In this document: positions 52,332 through 62,940 of the stretch, one piece after another
Position numbering within the stretch: position 1 is the stretch's first letter
Layout of the letters: each line of letters begins with the position of its first letter
DNA from: Prevotellaceae bacterium KH2P17
GTDB lineage: Bacteria; Bacteroidota; Bacteroidia; Bacteroidales; Bacteroidaceae
DNA length: 64,000 nucleotides
NCBI GenBank assembly: GCA_900199655.1
Contig: FZRE01000015.1
Location: 30,526 to 94,525 of the forward strand
Reading direction: 5' to 3'
Position numbers and translations under genes: made by a program
The notes under the pieces: model-generated
What the model was told of the DNA's origin: nothing
Seen by the model: the letters and a program-made list of their open reading frames with translations, nothing else
Database searches by the model: none

Positions 52332-54155
52332 TCAGCTAAGCAAATGTTCGATTTCATCCTGCCTTAATATACACAGAATATTATTTCCATCCGGTGTGTA
52401 ATTCACATTGGAGCAAGCAAAGAGACTGTTGATAATATTTTCCATCTCGTCATTGCTTAGAACCTGACCTTGGGGGATAGCTGCATGGCGGGCCATACTC
52501 AGCGACAGGCTCTCTTTGATGCGCGCATCAACGGCCGTACCCTTATCCATGGTATCGCTGACCATCTCCTTTATCAGGTTCACTACATTGAGTCCTTCGA
52601 TGTCAGAGGGCACAGCATTCACGGCATAACTATTGCCACCGAGGTCTGTAAGCTCGAAACCCATCTGTTGCAGCTTCGGAAGTATCTTGTCCAGCAGCAC
52701 GCTTTCCGAGGCCGGAAACTGCACTACTTCGGGAAACATCATCTTCTGAGGCGAGAAGCGGTGCGCCTCGAACTGCCGCAGATACTGCTCGTAGAGGATG
52801 CGGACATGGGCCCGGTGCTGGTCGATAATCATGAGCCCCGACTTGACTGCCGTCATGATGTACTTGCCCTTGTACTGATAGTGGCTCGGTGACTTCTCCT
52901 CAATGATGGTCTGCTCATTGCCCGCAGGCTGCTGCTCCTCATCGGGAGCAAACAAGCCGGCATCCTGCCGCGCCTCTCCCCCGAGTCCCGCGTACAGTTC
53001 CTCCCACTGGTCAGGAATCTCGCTGCGGCTGTTCATCTTGCTTTCCCTGAAGGGATTGTACTGCGGATTGTAGTTTATCTTAGGCGCCGAGGGGGCTGCC
53101 GACCGGCCGTCGAACACGGGAATGTCGGGCCGGCCCTGCGTATCGAAGTCGATGGAAGGCACTTCGTTGAACACGCCGATAGCCTCCTTGACCGCTGCAA
53201 CGAGTATCTGCCAGATGGCCTGCTCGTTATCAAACTTGATTTCGGTCTTTGTGGGATGGATGTTCACGTCGATGTTCTCCGGCTCCACGTTGAAGTAGAT
53301 GAAATAAGGCACCTGCTCGCCCACGGGAACCAGCCGGTCGAGCGCCGTAACCACAGCCTTGTTGAAGTACGGATGCTTCATGTAGCGGCCGTTGACGAAG
53401 AAATACTGGTGGGCTCCTTTCTTGCGGGCAGCCTCCGGTTTGCCCACAAAGCCCGTTATGCGGCACATCGTCGTGTCAACGTCGAGCGGCAAGAGGTCTT
53501 GGTTCAGCCGCTTGCCGAACACGTCGATGATGCGCTGGCGCAGGCCGCAGGCCTTGAGATTGAACATCTCGGCACCGTTGCTGTGCAGCGTGAAGGCCAC
53601 GTCGGGATTCACCAGCACGATGCGCTCAAAGGCTGCCAGGATATTGTTGAGCTCCGTGGAGTTAGACTTCAGGAACTTTCGGCGTGCCGGAACATTGAAG
53701 AAAAGGTTCTCTACCGTGAAGTTGCTGCCCACGGGGCAAGAGCACGGCTCCTGACCGGCGAAGCGCGAACCCGACACCGAGAGGTGCGTTCCCACTTCGG
53801 CGGAGGCCTGGCGGGTCTTGAGTTCAACCTGCGCCACGGCGGCTATCGAGGCCAGCGCCTCTCCGCGGAAGCCCATCGTGCGCAGGGCAAACAGGTCGTC
53901 GGCCTTGCGTATCTTGGAGGTTGCATGCCGCTCGAACGACAGGCGGGCATCGGTTTCAGACATGCCCTTGCCGTCGTCTATCACCTGGATGGATGTGCGC
54001 CCGGCGTCTACTACCAGCACATGGACGTTGCGGGCACCGGCATCGATGGAGTTCTCCACCAGTTCCTTGACCACGCTCGCGGGCCGCTGGATAACCTCGC
54101 CGGCGGCAATCTGGTTGGCCACAGAGTCGGGTAAGAGTTGTATAATGTCACTCAT
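52332..54155 (-). CDS. mutL: DNA mismatch repair protein MutL
   Basis: 607 residues. The GHL ATPase is at the N-terminus: [46 protein letters not shown] and [22 protein letters not shown]. The dimerisation part is C-terminal. I do not see the DQHAxxERxxxE endonuclease motif; instead [17 protein letters not shown] stands in its place, where the first residues are preserved but the Glu is shifted. It may thus be a MutL with weak or no nicking activity, which should be tested. Last gene of the guaB operon. Confidence 0.93.
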   Translation of the reverse strand: MSDIIQLLPDSVANQIAAGEVIQRPASVVKELVENSIDAGARNVHVLVVDAGRTSIQVIDDGKGMSETDARLSFERHATSKIRKADDLFALRTMGFRGEALASIAAVAQVELKTRQASAEVGTHLSVSGSRFAGQEPCSCPVGSNFTVENLFFNVPARRKFLKSNSTELNNILAAFERIVLVNPDVAFTLHSNGAEMFNLKACGLRQRIIDVFGKRLNQDLLPLDVDTTMCRITGFVGKPEAARKKGAHQYFFVNGRYMKHPYFNKAVVTALDRLVPVGEQVPYFIYFNVEPENIDVNIHPTKTEIKFDNEQAIWQILVAAVKEAIGVFNEVPSIDFDTQGRPDIPVFDGRSAAPSAPKINYNPQYNPFRESKMNSRSEIPDQWEELYAGLGGEARQDAGLFAPDEEQQPAGNEQTIIEEKSPSHYQYKGKYIMTAVKSGLMIIDQHRAHVRILYEQYLRQFEAHRFSPQKMMFPEVVQFPASESVLLDKILPKLQQMGFELTDLGGNSYAVNAVPSDIEGLNVVNLIKEMVSDTMDKGTAVDARIKESLSLSMARHAAIPQGQVLSNDEMENIINSLFACSNVNYTPDGNNILCILRQDEIEHLLS

Positions 54156-54161
54156 CTCAGC

Positions 54162-54431
54162 TTAATTTACTAAACAATACCATATTACAAGGAGCAACGT
54201 AATGAGGCAAACGATGATGCCGCCGTCGCGAAACCACACCTTATTATATATAGGGCGACGCCGGCGGCGGAACGAGAAGATTTTGCCGCCGCGGGCGGAG
54301 CTATCCTTCAAGGGGCTTGAAGGATGCCTTCGGGCGCCCTGAACGATACCTTCGGGCCGCTTGTTTGGCATGTCCGTGTAGATGAAGGTATGGCGGAAGC
54401 CGCGCGGCCGGCGTTTTCCGAAGTACCTCAT
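54162..54431 (-). CDS. Small membrane protein with an internal intergenic-type repeat
   Basis: 89 residues. The N-terminus (RRPRGFRHTFIYTD) and the C-terminal basic patch plus membrane helix (FRRRRRP, then GGIIVCLITLLLVIWYCLV) look like the two ends of the conserved small protein that I recall between the ostA-like gene and mutL in Bacteroidales. The middle (residues about 23-45) is encoded by a copy of the TTCAAG/CTTGAA repeat family. It overlaps the ostA-like stop (ATGA) and lies 6 nt before mutL. I read it as a real gene whose middle was replaced or extended by a repeat without loss of frame. Confidence 0.6.
   Translation of the reverse strand: MRYFGKRRPRGFRHTFIYTDMPNKRPEGIVQGARRHPSSPLKDSSARGGKIFSFRRRRRPIYNKVWFRDGGIIVCLITLLLVIWYCLVN
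54297..54365. repeat. TTCAAG/CTTGAA-type repeat, copy 6, inside a gene
   Basis: GGAGCTATCCTTCAAGGGGC then TTGAAGGATGCCTTCGGGCG and GAACGATACCTTCGGG: the same vocabulary and order as the intergenic copies, but within an open reading frame. Confidence 0.7.
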
Positions 54432-56131
54432 AGCCCGCTGCCGGCCTTCTCACGGCCCTCGGCGGCATTTTTGCCGGGCTCCGTGGCGATGTGCTGCAGC
54501 GGTGCCGCAGTGCGTTGCTGCTCCTTGAGAGTCTCGCCCGCGGCCTTGGGTTTCCAGATAAAGATATCGTCCTTATCCACCGGGCGGATGTAGTCGTACC
54601 AGGCAAAACGGTCGAGTTTATCCTTGCGGGGCGGTATCTGCGTCATCGGATACATGTCGCCCGTGGGCTTGTAGGCCCATATCCGCTGCAGTTTTCGGTC
54701 GGGTGTCATGTACATTCTCATCGTATCAGTCTCGATGTAGTTGAGCCCTATGAGCGAACTATCTTTGTCGCTGATGGGATAATAGACCGACTGCACGTTG
54801 CCGATGGCGTCCGACCGCCTGATTTTTCCGTCCGTGAAGTAAGCCATCATGTCGGTAGAAGAAATCTGGTTGAAGTGCTTCCCGTCGTCCATCTGCTCGA
54901 TGGAGAGGGCCTGCTTGTCAACGTGGGCGTAGCGGATAGTGGAGTCGTTCATGTACACTTTTATCCTCTCGCCCAGCAGCTGGCGGGCTCCGTTCCACAC
55001 GATGGGGTCGCGGTACATGGTCATACATGAGTCGGCGGAGTTGAATACCAGCGAGTCACAAACGGCCTGAACGTCCTTTCGGTAGGCTCGGACTTTGTAG
55101 AAGCAGTGCACTTTGCGGTAAACAGAGTCGGTGTTGATGTTGAACGTGTAGAGTTTAACGGAGTCGGCGTGGGCATAGAGCGTGTCGCCCTGCGAGAAAT
55201 CCTTCATCACCGCGTTCCTTGTTGCGTAGCCGTAGCCCGTTGCCTCGTTGTAGTGCAGCACGTCGCAGTCCAGCTCGTTCTTGTTTTCCTTGTCCACGTA
55301 AATCACCCGTCCGTAGCCGTAGCTGTCGCCGTTCTTGGTGTAGAGCAGCGTGTCTCCTACGATTGACTTCTGTTTGTCCTCCATCATCGAGCGGCCGTAG
55401 AGCCTTGCCATGTCGGTTTTCGTATTGTAGTAGGCGTCGTTGGTGTGCACAACGCTCCCGTCGGAGGTTATCTTCGAGTTCGGTCCCACTACGTGCGCCA
55501 TCGACGTTCGGGTGTCGTAATAGAGCGTATCGGTAGAGATTACGCTCTTGTCGCTGCGCATCCGCACGTTGTAATAGAACACCGACTGCCTTGTGTCGAG
55601 GTTGTACTGCCCCCAGTCGGCCACGAGCTTGCTCTTGCCGTCAACCAGCGTGCCTCCTTCTTCAAAGAAGGCGTAGTTGTAAAGGCGGTCGTAGTTCAGC
55701 GAATCGGTATTGAGCGTCTGCCCCCGATGCTTGAGCCACACCTTCCGGCGGGCCTCCATCATCTGCCCCATGCCGTCGTAATAGGCGTATTCGCAGGTCA
55801 GCGAGAGCGTGTCTCCTTGCCTGAACCTGACATGACCGAAGGCTTTGACCGAGTTGGATGCCTGGTAAAAGTAGGCACTGTCGCACCACAGGTGCCCTCC
55901 CTGATGGCTGAAGTGCACGTTGCCCTTCACTATCTGGGCATCGGGATTGTTGCCGAACTGGTCGAAAAGCAGCTCATCGGAGTGGATGAGGTAGATGCGT
56001 TCGTCCGATTTCGGCCGCTTCTTCACCGGCTGCACGGCCCATGCAAGGCACAGGCCGAAAAGGCATAGAACCGCAACTCCTGCAATCCTATGCCCCCACA
56101 GATAGCTGAATATGTGAGTTCTCGATGTCAT
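54428..56131 (-). CDS. OstA/LptA-like protein
   Basis: 567 residues. After a membrane or signal segment (VAVLCLFGLCLAWA) come repeated OstA-fold beta strands: IYLIHSDELLFDQFGNNPDAQIVKGNVHFSHQG, DTLSLTCEYAYYDGMGQMMEARRKVWL, SVISTDTLYYDTRTS and others up to about residue 440. This is the OstA-like form of Bacteroidetes, related to LptA and LptD N-domains, which carries lipopolysaccharide across the periplasm. No barrel follows, so it is not LptD. Its start overlaps the surA-like stop by 4 nt. Confidence 0.85.
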   Translation of the reverse strand: MTSRTHIFSYLWGHRIAGVAVLCLFGLCLAWAVQPVKKRPKSDERIYLIHSDELLFDQFGNNPDAQIVKGNVHFSHQGGHLWCDSAYFYQASNSVKAFGHVRFRQGDTLSLTCEYAYYDGMGQMMEARRKVWLKHRGQTLNTDSLNYDRLYNYAFFEEGGTLVDGKSKLVADWGQYNLDTRQSVFYYNVRMRSDKSVISTDTLYYDTRTSMAHVVGPNSKITSDGSVVHTNDAYYNTKTDMARLYGRSMMEDKQKSIVGDTLLYTKNGDSYGYGRVIYVDKENKNELDCDVLHYNEATGYGYATRNAVMKDFSQGDTLYAHADSVKLYTFNINTDSVYRKVHCFYKVRAYRKDVQAVCDSLVFNSADSCMTMYRDPIVWNGARQLLGERIKVYMNDSTIRYAHVDKQALSIEQMDDGKHFNQISSTDMMAYFTDGKIRRSDAIGNVQSVYYPISDKDSSLIGLNYIETDTMRMYMTPDRKLQRIWAYKPTGDMYPMTQIPPRKDKLDRFAWYDYIRPVDKDDIFIWKPKAAGETLKEQQRTAAPLQHIATEPGKNAAEGREKAGSGL

Positions 56132-57570
56132 TTAATCCATCCTTGGTATTCAAACTTGCAGTCCTTGTACCGGTCGTTAATCCTTACATACGTGTGTCTG
56201 ATTTTGTCAACCACCCAGTTGTGGATGAATTCTTCACGCTTCTTGGCCAGCACAAGGTCCTTCATGACCTGATAGTCCTCTGTAATGGAGGCGCGATGGC
56301 CGTCGATGCGGGCCTTCAACTTGGCGATAACGCACACTTTCTTGCCCTTGCTGTTCACCATCTCAAAGGGTTTCGAGATGTCTCCAACCTTCATTCCTTC
56401 CACCTCGCGGGCTATTTCAGTGGGCAGGTCCTTCATCTGGAACTTCGACGTAAGCGTCTGGTTCTGGCGGTCGTTGTATGCCATGAGGCCGTGGTTGTTG
56501 CGGGTATCCTTGTCGTCTGATAAGAAGGAAGCGGCATCCTCGAACGAGAACTTGCCGGCCTTGATATCGCTCGAGATGGAGTCGAGCTGCAACTTGGCCT
56601 TGTCTACGGCATCCTGAGACACGTTGGGCTTGAGCAGAATGTGGCGTACATTTACGCGGTCGCCGCGTTTGTCGATAAGTTGGATGATGTGGAAGCCGAA
56701 CTCCGTCTCCACAATCTTTGATATTTTCTTGGGGTCGGTGAGGTTAAAAGCCACGTTGGCAAAGGCCGGGTCGAGCGTTCCCCGGCCGGTGTAGCCCAGC
56801 TCGCCGCCCTGTCGGGCCGTGCCGGGGTCCTCGGAATAGAGGCGCGCCAGTGTGGCGAAGGTGGTCTCACCGCGCGTAACACGGTCGGTATAGCTGCGCA
56901 GCACCTCCTTTACCCGGTTTATTTCGTCCTGCGAAACCTTGGGTTGGCGGGTCAGGATTTCCACTTCCACCTCCGTCGGAACGTAGGGCACGCTGTCTTC
57001 GGGCAGCTTTTCGAAATACTTGCGCACATCGGCGGGCGTCACGGTGATGTCCTTCACCAGCTCCTGTCGCATCTTGGTGATGAGCTGCTGGTTCTTGAAG
57101 TCGTCGTGCATCTGCTGCCTCATCTGGGCTATCGACATGCCGCGGTATTCCTCCAGCTTCTCCTTCGAGCCGTTGGTCATCTGCAGCCAGTAGTCTATCT
57201 GCTGGTCTATGCTGCTTGTAACGTCCGACTCAGACACCTCGATAGAGTCCAAATCGGCCTGGTGAAGGAAGAGTTTCTGCACTGCTATCTGCTCGGGAAT
57301 GGAGCAGTCGGGGTCTCCGGCCCACTTCATTCCTTCGGCCTGACCCTGCATGCGCATCACTTCAACGTCCGATTTCAGTATCGGTTCGTCGCCTACTACC
57401 CACACCACTTCGTCTATTACGGCCGACTCGGGCGCCTTGGGTTCCTCCTTGGCCACCACTGCAGTATCGTTGGCAGCAGCGTGCCGGCCCGTCTGGCGAG
57501 CGTTGGCACTCATTCCTGCCAGCAGCAGGCAGGCCATGCAGCCTGCAAAAAGTTTATATCCTTTATTCAT
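56128..57570 (-). CDS. SurA-like periplasmic chaperone/peptidyl-prolyl isomerase
   Basis: 480 residues. A signal peptide (FAGCMACLLLAGMSANA) precedes a SurA N-domain (VIDEVVWVVGDEPILKSDVEVMRMQ) and two parvulin domains (about 180-290: EVEILTRQPKVS, LARLYSEDPGTARQGGELGYTGRG; and about 295-400: VNVRHILLKPNVSQ). SurA escorts outer-membrane proteins to the Bam complex. The sequence context, between a parvulin gene and the ostA-like gene, makes the unit look dedicated to envelope assembly. Confidence 0.88.
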   Translation of the reverse strand: MNKGYKLFAGCMACLLLAGMSANARQTGRHAAANDTAVVAKEEPKAPESAVIDEVVWVVGDEPILKSDVEVMRMQGQAEGMKWAGDPDCSIPEQIAVQKLFLHQADLDSIEVSESDVTSSIDQQIDYWLQMTNGSKEKLEEYRGMSIAQMRQQMHDDFKNQQLITKMRQELVKDITVTPADVRKYFEKLPEDSVPYVPTEVEVEILTRQPKVSQDEINRVKEVLRSYTDRVTRGETTFATLARLYSEDPGTARQGGELGYTGRGTLDPAFANVAFNLTDPKKISKIVETEFGFHIIQLIDKRGDRVNVRHILLKPNVSQDAVDKAKLQLDSISSDIKAGKFSFEDAASFLSDDKDTRNNHGLMAYNDRQNQTLTSKFQMKDLPTEIAREVEGMKVGDISKPFEMVNSKGKKVCVIAKLKARIDGHRASITEDYQVMKDLVLAKKREEFIHNWVVDKIRHTYVRINDRYKDCKFEYQGWIK

Positions 57571-57581
57571 ATCTTGTATTT

Positions 57582-59003
57582 CTAATGATTGTTCACTGTA
57601 GCGAGAACGGCCTTATTGACCGTTACCGTGTATTTTCTACGCAACGACTGCACCCACTCCTTCTCGAGAGCATCCTGGTAATCAGCCACCACCAGCTGGC
57701 GTACATCGTCCATCTCGCGCGGTGACTTGAGCTTTTTACCGAAGGCGCCGCAGTAAGCAAAGCCTTCAACGGGCTTCACCGCCCCGGCATGGAACACCTT
57801 GCTGTCCACCACGTCGTTGCTTCCGGGCTTGAAGAGTCCCTTCTCCGCCCTTACGCGTTCTGTGCTCCCGGCATTGAAATGGTTGTTCAGCGCCTCCGTG
57901 AGCTGGCCGAAAGGCGTGCGTTTAACGATGCGTTTAACCTCTTTCAGGTCGCTTTTGCTGCGCGCATGGCAGGCAACGCCCTTGAAGCGAGGCTGCTCCC
58001 AGCGGTATTTCTTCTTGTTACGGGCGAAGTAGGACTGCAGTCCGGCCTCGTCGTTGGCGGCCTTTTCCCATACGGTACGGTTGCTGATTTCAATCAGAAG
58101 CAACCCGTCGTGATACTCCTTGATGAGGTATCGCAGGTTTGGATCCTCGGATTCCATCTGCCGCTTGCGGGCTTCGAGTATCTCGGCTGCCGAGAGATGG
58201 GGCTTCGAGGCACGTGAGAGCGAGTCGAGCCGCTCGTCGATGAGGGCCTCGCGCAGGTTGCGCTGGTCGATAAAGCGCATGATGTCGGCCTTCACGCTGT
58301 CGTAAGCAAAGTAGTTGCGCTTCTCCTTCAGCAGCAGGATATGCCAGCCCGCAGGCGACGTAAAGGGCCTGCTCATCTGGCCGGGGCGCAGGGCAAAAGC
58401 CTCGTTCTCGAACTCCGGCAGCGTCATGCCACGCTCTATCCAGGGCAGCTCGCCGCCATTGACGGCCGACTCCCGCTCGTCAGAACGCTTGCGGGCCAGT
58501 TCGGCAAAGTCTGCTCCGGCCTGCAGGGCACGGTACACGGAGTCTATGCGCAGCTTGGCAGACCGTTCTTCGTCGGCCGAAGCCTTCTGCGCCATGTGCA
58601 CAAAGATGTGGCACAGCCTCAGCAGGCCGCCGTTGGCATCGACGCGGCTGCGCGATTCCTCGTAAATCTGCCGCGCCTTGCGCTCCACATCGGCATCGGT
58701 TATCATGGCAGGGCGAACCTGCTGGTCGCGATAACCTGCGAACTCGTCGCGAAACGACTGCAGAGTATCCAGCCCGGCAGCCTCTGCCGCCAGCACCTTG
58801 AGCTTGTAGTTGGCAAACATCTCGGCATATTCGGCCACGCTCTTGCGGTCTATTGCGCCCTCGCCGTTGTTCTTGTTGTACGAATACTCGAACTCCGAAC
58901 GGGGCACGGCGTGGCCTCCCACGGTCATCACAACAGGGTCTTCCTGAGCCTGAACCGTAAGACCGAGCAGCAGCAAGACGGCCGACAACACTTTCTTCTT
59001 CAT
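57582..59003 (-). CDS. Parvulin-type peptidyl-prolyl isomerase, periplasmic
   Basis: 473 residues. Signal peptide (LLLGLTVQAQ), then a parvulin domain around 125-235 (LLRLCHIFVHMAQKAS, FAELARKRSDERESAVNGGELPWIERG, PGQMSRPFTSPAGWHILLLKEKRNY). A second region at about 350-470 with VKRIVKRTPFGQLTEALN is not recognisable as a full second isomerase domain. It lies between guaB and the surA-like gene, 11 nt before the latter. Confidence 0.85.
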   Translation of the reverse strand: MKKKVLSAVLLLLGLTVQAQEDPVVMTVGGHAVPRSEFEYSYNKNNGEGAIDRKSVAEYAEMFANYKLKVLAAEAAGLDTLQSFRDEFAGYRDQQVRPAMITDADVERKARQIYEESRSRVDANGGLLRLCHIFVHMAQKASADEERSAKLRIDSVYRALQAGADFAELARKRSDERESAVNGGELPWIERGMTLPEFENEAFALRPGQMSRPFTSPAGWHILLLKEKRNYFAYDSVKADIMRFIDQRNLREALIDERLDSLSRASKPHLSAAEILEARKRQMESEDPNLRYLIKEYHDGLLLIEISNRTVWEKAANDEAGLQSYFARNKKKYRWEQPRFKGVACHARSKSDLKEVKRIVKRTPFGQLTEALNNHFNAGSTERVRAEKGLFKPGSNDVVDSKVFHAGAVKPVEGFAYCGAFGKKLKSPREMDDVRQLVVADYQDALEKEWVQSLRRKYTVTVNKAVLATVNNH

Positions 59004-59069
59004 TCCATATCAGGTTTGCGAGCCGCGGGCTCGGCCGGCCTAAGCCTGCAGAACCGCTGCCGGCACCCA

Positions 59070-60569
<1,500 letters not shown>

Positions 60570-60870
60570 TTATTGCGTGCAAATTTAGCAATAAAAATCC
60601 ATATTTTCATCCTATTTCGGCTTTTTCTTCGGCATTTAATTGTATTTAACGCGCGTGGCAGAGAGGGCTGTCCTGCGGGCTTCGGGCGCATTTGGCCGGC
60701 TCCCGCGGCCCCGCTCCTATGTTCCCCCGCCCCGCCTGCATTTCCGCCTGCCGGCGGGGGGCGACTTTCCGCCCGCTGACTGCGGGCAAAATGCGACGGT
60801 AAAAAACCCGACAAATCTGCCCGGCAGAACCCCTCCCGCCGGCTGCCTATTTCCTTCCCGCTTCCTGACC

Positions 60871-60947
60871 CATGCTTTCAAGCCTCTTGAACACGGCATT
60901 CAAGCGCCTTGAAGTTATCCTTCAACGGCCTTGAAGCATAACTCCGG
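60871..60947. repeat. TTCAAG/CTTGAA-type repeat, copy 7
   Basis: CATGCTTTCAAGCCTCTTGAA, CATTCAAGCGCCTTGAAG and ATCCTTCAACGGCCTTGAAG run in series, closed by GCATAACTCCGG. Same plan as copy 4. Confidence 0.7.
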
Positions 60948-61083
60948 TTGGAGCGAGGGGATGAGGCACCCTCTCTGCATGACGTAAACGACTGGCCATC
61001 AAGAGATAAGCTGCGGTTTCAGAACATCCGTAAGCGGCTGGAGAAAGACCGCCCCGAAATTACCGGTTGCCTCTTGCGAAACA

Positions 61084-61121
61084 AAAGAACGAGGCATACC
61101 CGCTTACAGGTGTGCCTCGTT
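61084..61121 (-). terminator. Terminator of the susCD operon
   Basis: ACGAGGCA/TGCCTCGT stem with inner CACCTGTAAGCGGG-type loop, then TTCTTTTGTTT on the minus strand. Confidence 0.7.
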
Positions 61122-61152
61122 CTGCGTTTTGTCTTGTTGCACCGGGCGTGCG

Positions 61153-62934
61153 TTACCAGCCCGGGTTCTGCTCCAAAGTGTAGCCGCGGCTCTTGTAAAG
61201 CGTCAGTTGGTCTTCGGGCAACGGGTAGAGATAGTCCTTCTCTGCATAGGTGCGCAGCAGCGCCTGGTCCGTAATGGGCACGATGTAGCCGGCATCTCCG
61301 GCCCTGTCGAGCGTGATGCTCTTCAGTGCATCGACCGTGATGGGCTTCCCGTGGCTGGCGTTGTACCAGGCCACAAAGCGGGGCTTGTCGAGCCAGGCGC
61401 CGCGGTTGATGTCGGGATTCAGCTTCATGTCGGCATACTGCAGCTTGCCCCAACGGCGAATGTCGTTAAAGCGGATGCCCTCGTAGGCCAGCTCGGTGCG
61501 GCGTTCGCGGCGTATCTCCCACAGCACGGCAGGCACATCGGCGTCGCGGTCGGGGTCGTTGATGACGGTGCCGTTTACGGAGAGGCTGCCTCCTGCAAGC
61601 TGTACGTGGGGCATCTGGGTGCTGGTGCGGTCGCGCAAGGTGTTGATGGTCTTGTCAAAGTCGGCCTGCGTGAGCGTGTAGGCGCCCAGTTCGGCCAGCT
61701 CAGCCGCGGCCTCGATGTAGTTCATCAGCACTTCGTTGTACTTCATCACGGGTGCGTCGGTAATGCAGGTGTTGCTCTTTCCGCCCGGCGAGTCAATCAG
61801 GTCGGGGTTCACGAAGCGGTTGGCAAAATAGCCGGAGATGGCCCACACGTCGGCCGCACCGACCAGGCGCAACCCCGTTTGGTCCACATTGGCCAGCAGA
61901 CGCGGGTCTCTGTCGGCCATTTCGTCAAAGAACCACTTGTCTCCTTTGTACATCGTGTTGCCCTGTTGGTGAACGGGCAGGCCGTTCTTGGTGAGGAACG
62001 CGTTGACGAACGAGCGCGAGGGGCTGTCAATCTCGGCCTCGGTGTTCTGGAAGGCCATCAGACTGTGGGTCACGATACCGTCGATATAGGAGCGGTACAT
62101 GATGATTTCGGGATTGCCGGCCAGGTCTACGGAGGTGGTGAGTGCCTTGTAGTCGGCACACAGCGAGTACTTATTCTCGTCCATGATGGCCTGGGCAAAG
62201 TCCTTTGCTGCCTGCAGATACTTCTTTGCGTAGTCCGTGTTCTTGGCGCGGTACTTCTGCCATGTACCCTCGAAGAGCATGATGCGCGAGGCGAAGGCCT
62301 TTGCCACGTCGCGGTTGATGACCAGCCCGGCCGTGCCGTCAGCTATCCGGATGTTCTGCGTAGCGAACTGTAAATCGGCCAGTACGTTGTCCATTATCGT
62401 GGTTCGAGGCTCACGCGGCTTGTACAGTTTGTCGTAATCGGTATTGCCCAAGACCTCGTCAAAGTAGGGCACATCGCCGAAGCGCGACACCAGCTTGGCG
62501 TATTCCATGGCTCGGAGGAAGCGCCCCACGCCCAGCCAATGGTTCTTGGGCTCGTCGCCAAGCGCACTGTTTTCAACGCGGTTGATAATCAGGTTGATGG
62601 TCCGAAGGTCGTCGAAGTTCCACGAGGAGCTTGCAGCAGTGGTGGGTGCAACCTTGGTAAAGAAGGTTGCCTGCTGCTGGGCGTTGTCATCAGTCCAGTC
62701 GGCAACGTTGGTCTGTGAGTAGAAATCGGCCCGTTCCCAGCTCGACCGGTAGCCGGGAAAGTAGGTTGTGTACAAGTCGTAGACCGACGAACGGATGTTC
62801 GACTCGCTGTTCCAGAATTCCTGCTTGTCGGTAACGGTGTCCATCGGGTCGCGGGTCAGGTAGTCGTCGCACGATGTCAAAGCCAGCGACAGCAGCGCTA
62901 TGGTCAATATTTTTGTTTTCATCATGATTTTCAT
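61153..62934 (-). CDS. SusD/RagB-family surface glycan- or nutrient-binding lipoprotein
   Basis: 593 residues, lipobox LALTSC (Cys22 or 18 depending on start). SusD signatures: CDDYLTRDPMDTVTDKQEFWNSESNI, a TPR-like helical fold with RAMEYAKLVSRFGDVPYF, NADxx-type residues in KYNEVLMNYIEAAAELAE, and the end EIRRERRTELAYEGIRFNDIRRWGK. It forms the lid of the SusC pore and captures oligosaccharide or peptide. Paired with the SusC gene 6 nt upstream. Substrate not deducible. Confidence 0.93.
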   Translation of the reverse strand: MKIMMKTKILTIALLSLALTSCDDYLTRDPMDTVTDKQEFWNSESNIRSSVYDLYTTYFPGYRSSWERADFYSQTNVADWTDDNAQQQATFFTKVAPTTAASSSWNFDDLRTINLIINRVENSALGDEPKNHWLGVGRFLRAMEYAKLVSRFGDVPYFDEVLGNTDYDKLYKPREPRTTIMDNVLADLQFATQNIRIADGTAGLVINRDVAKAFASRIMLFEGTWQKYRAKNTDYAKKYLQAAKDFAQAIMDENKYSLCADYKALTTSVDLAGNPEIIMYRSYIDGIVTHSLMAFQNTEAEIDSPSRSFVNAFLTKNGLPVHQQGNTMYKGDKWFFDEMADRDPRLLANVDQTGLRLVGAADVWAISGYFANRFVNPDLIDSPGGKSNTCITDAPVMKYNEVLMNYIEAAAELAELGAYTLTQADFDKTINTLRDRTSTQMPHVQLAGGSLSVNGTVINDPDRDADVPAVLWEIRRERRTELAYEGIRFNDIRRWGKLQYADMKLNPDINRGAWLDKPRFVAWYNASHGKPITVDALKSITLDRAGDAGYIVPITDQALLRTYAEKDYLYPLPEDQLTLYKSRGYTLEQNPGW

Positions 62935-62940
62935 TTAATG

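Noticed and set aside
60655..60912. Small GC-rich open frames between guaB and susD
   Set aside because: Frames exist on both strands, typical of GC-rich non-coding DNA; no start site or conserved motif.
61129..62373. 414-residue open frame on the plus strand
   Set aside because: Complement of susD, no family signature.
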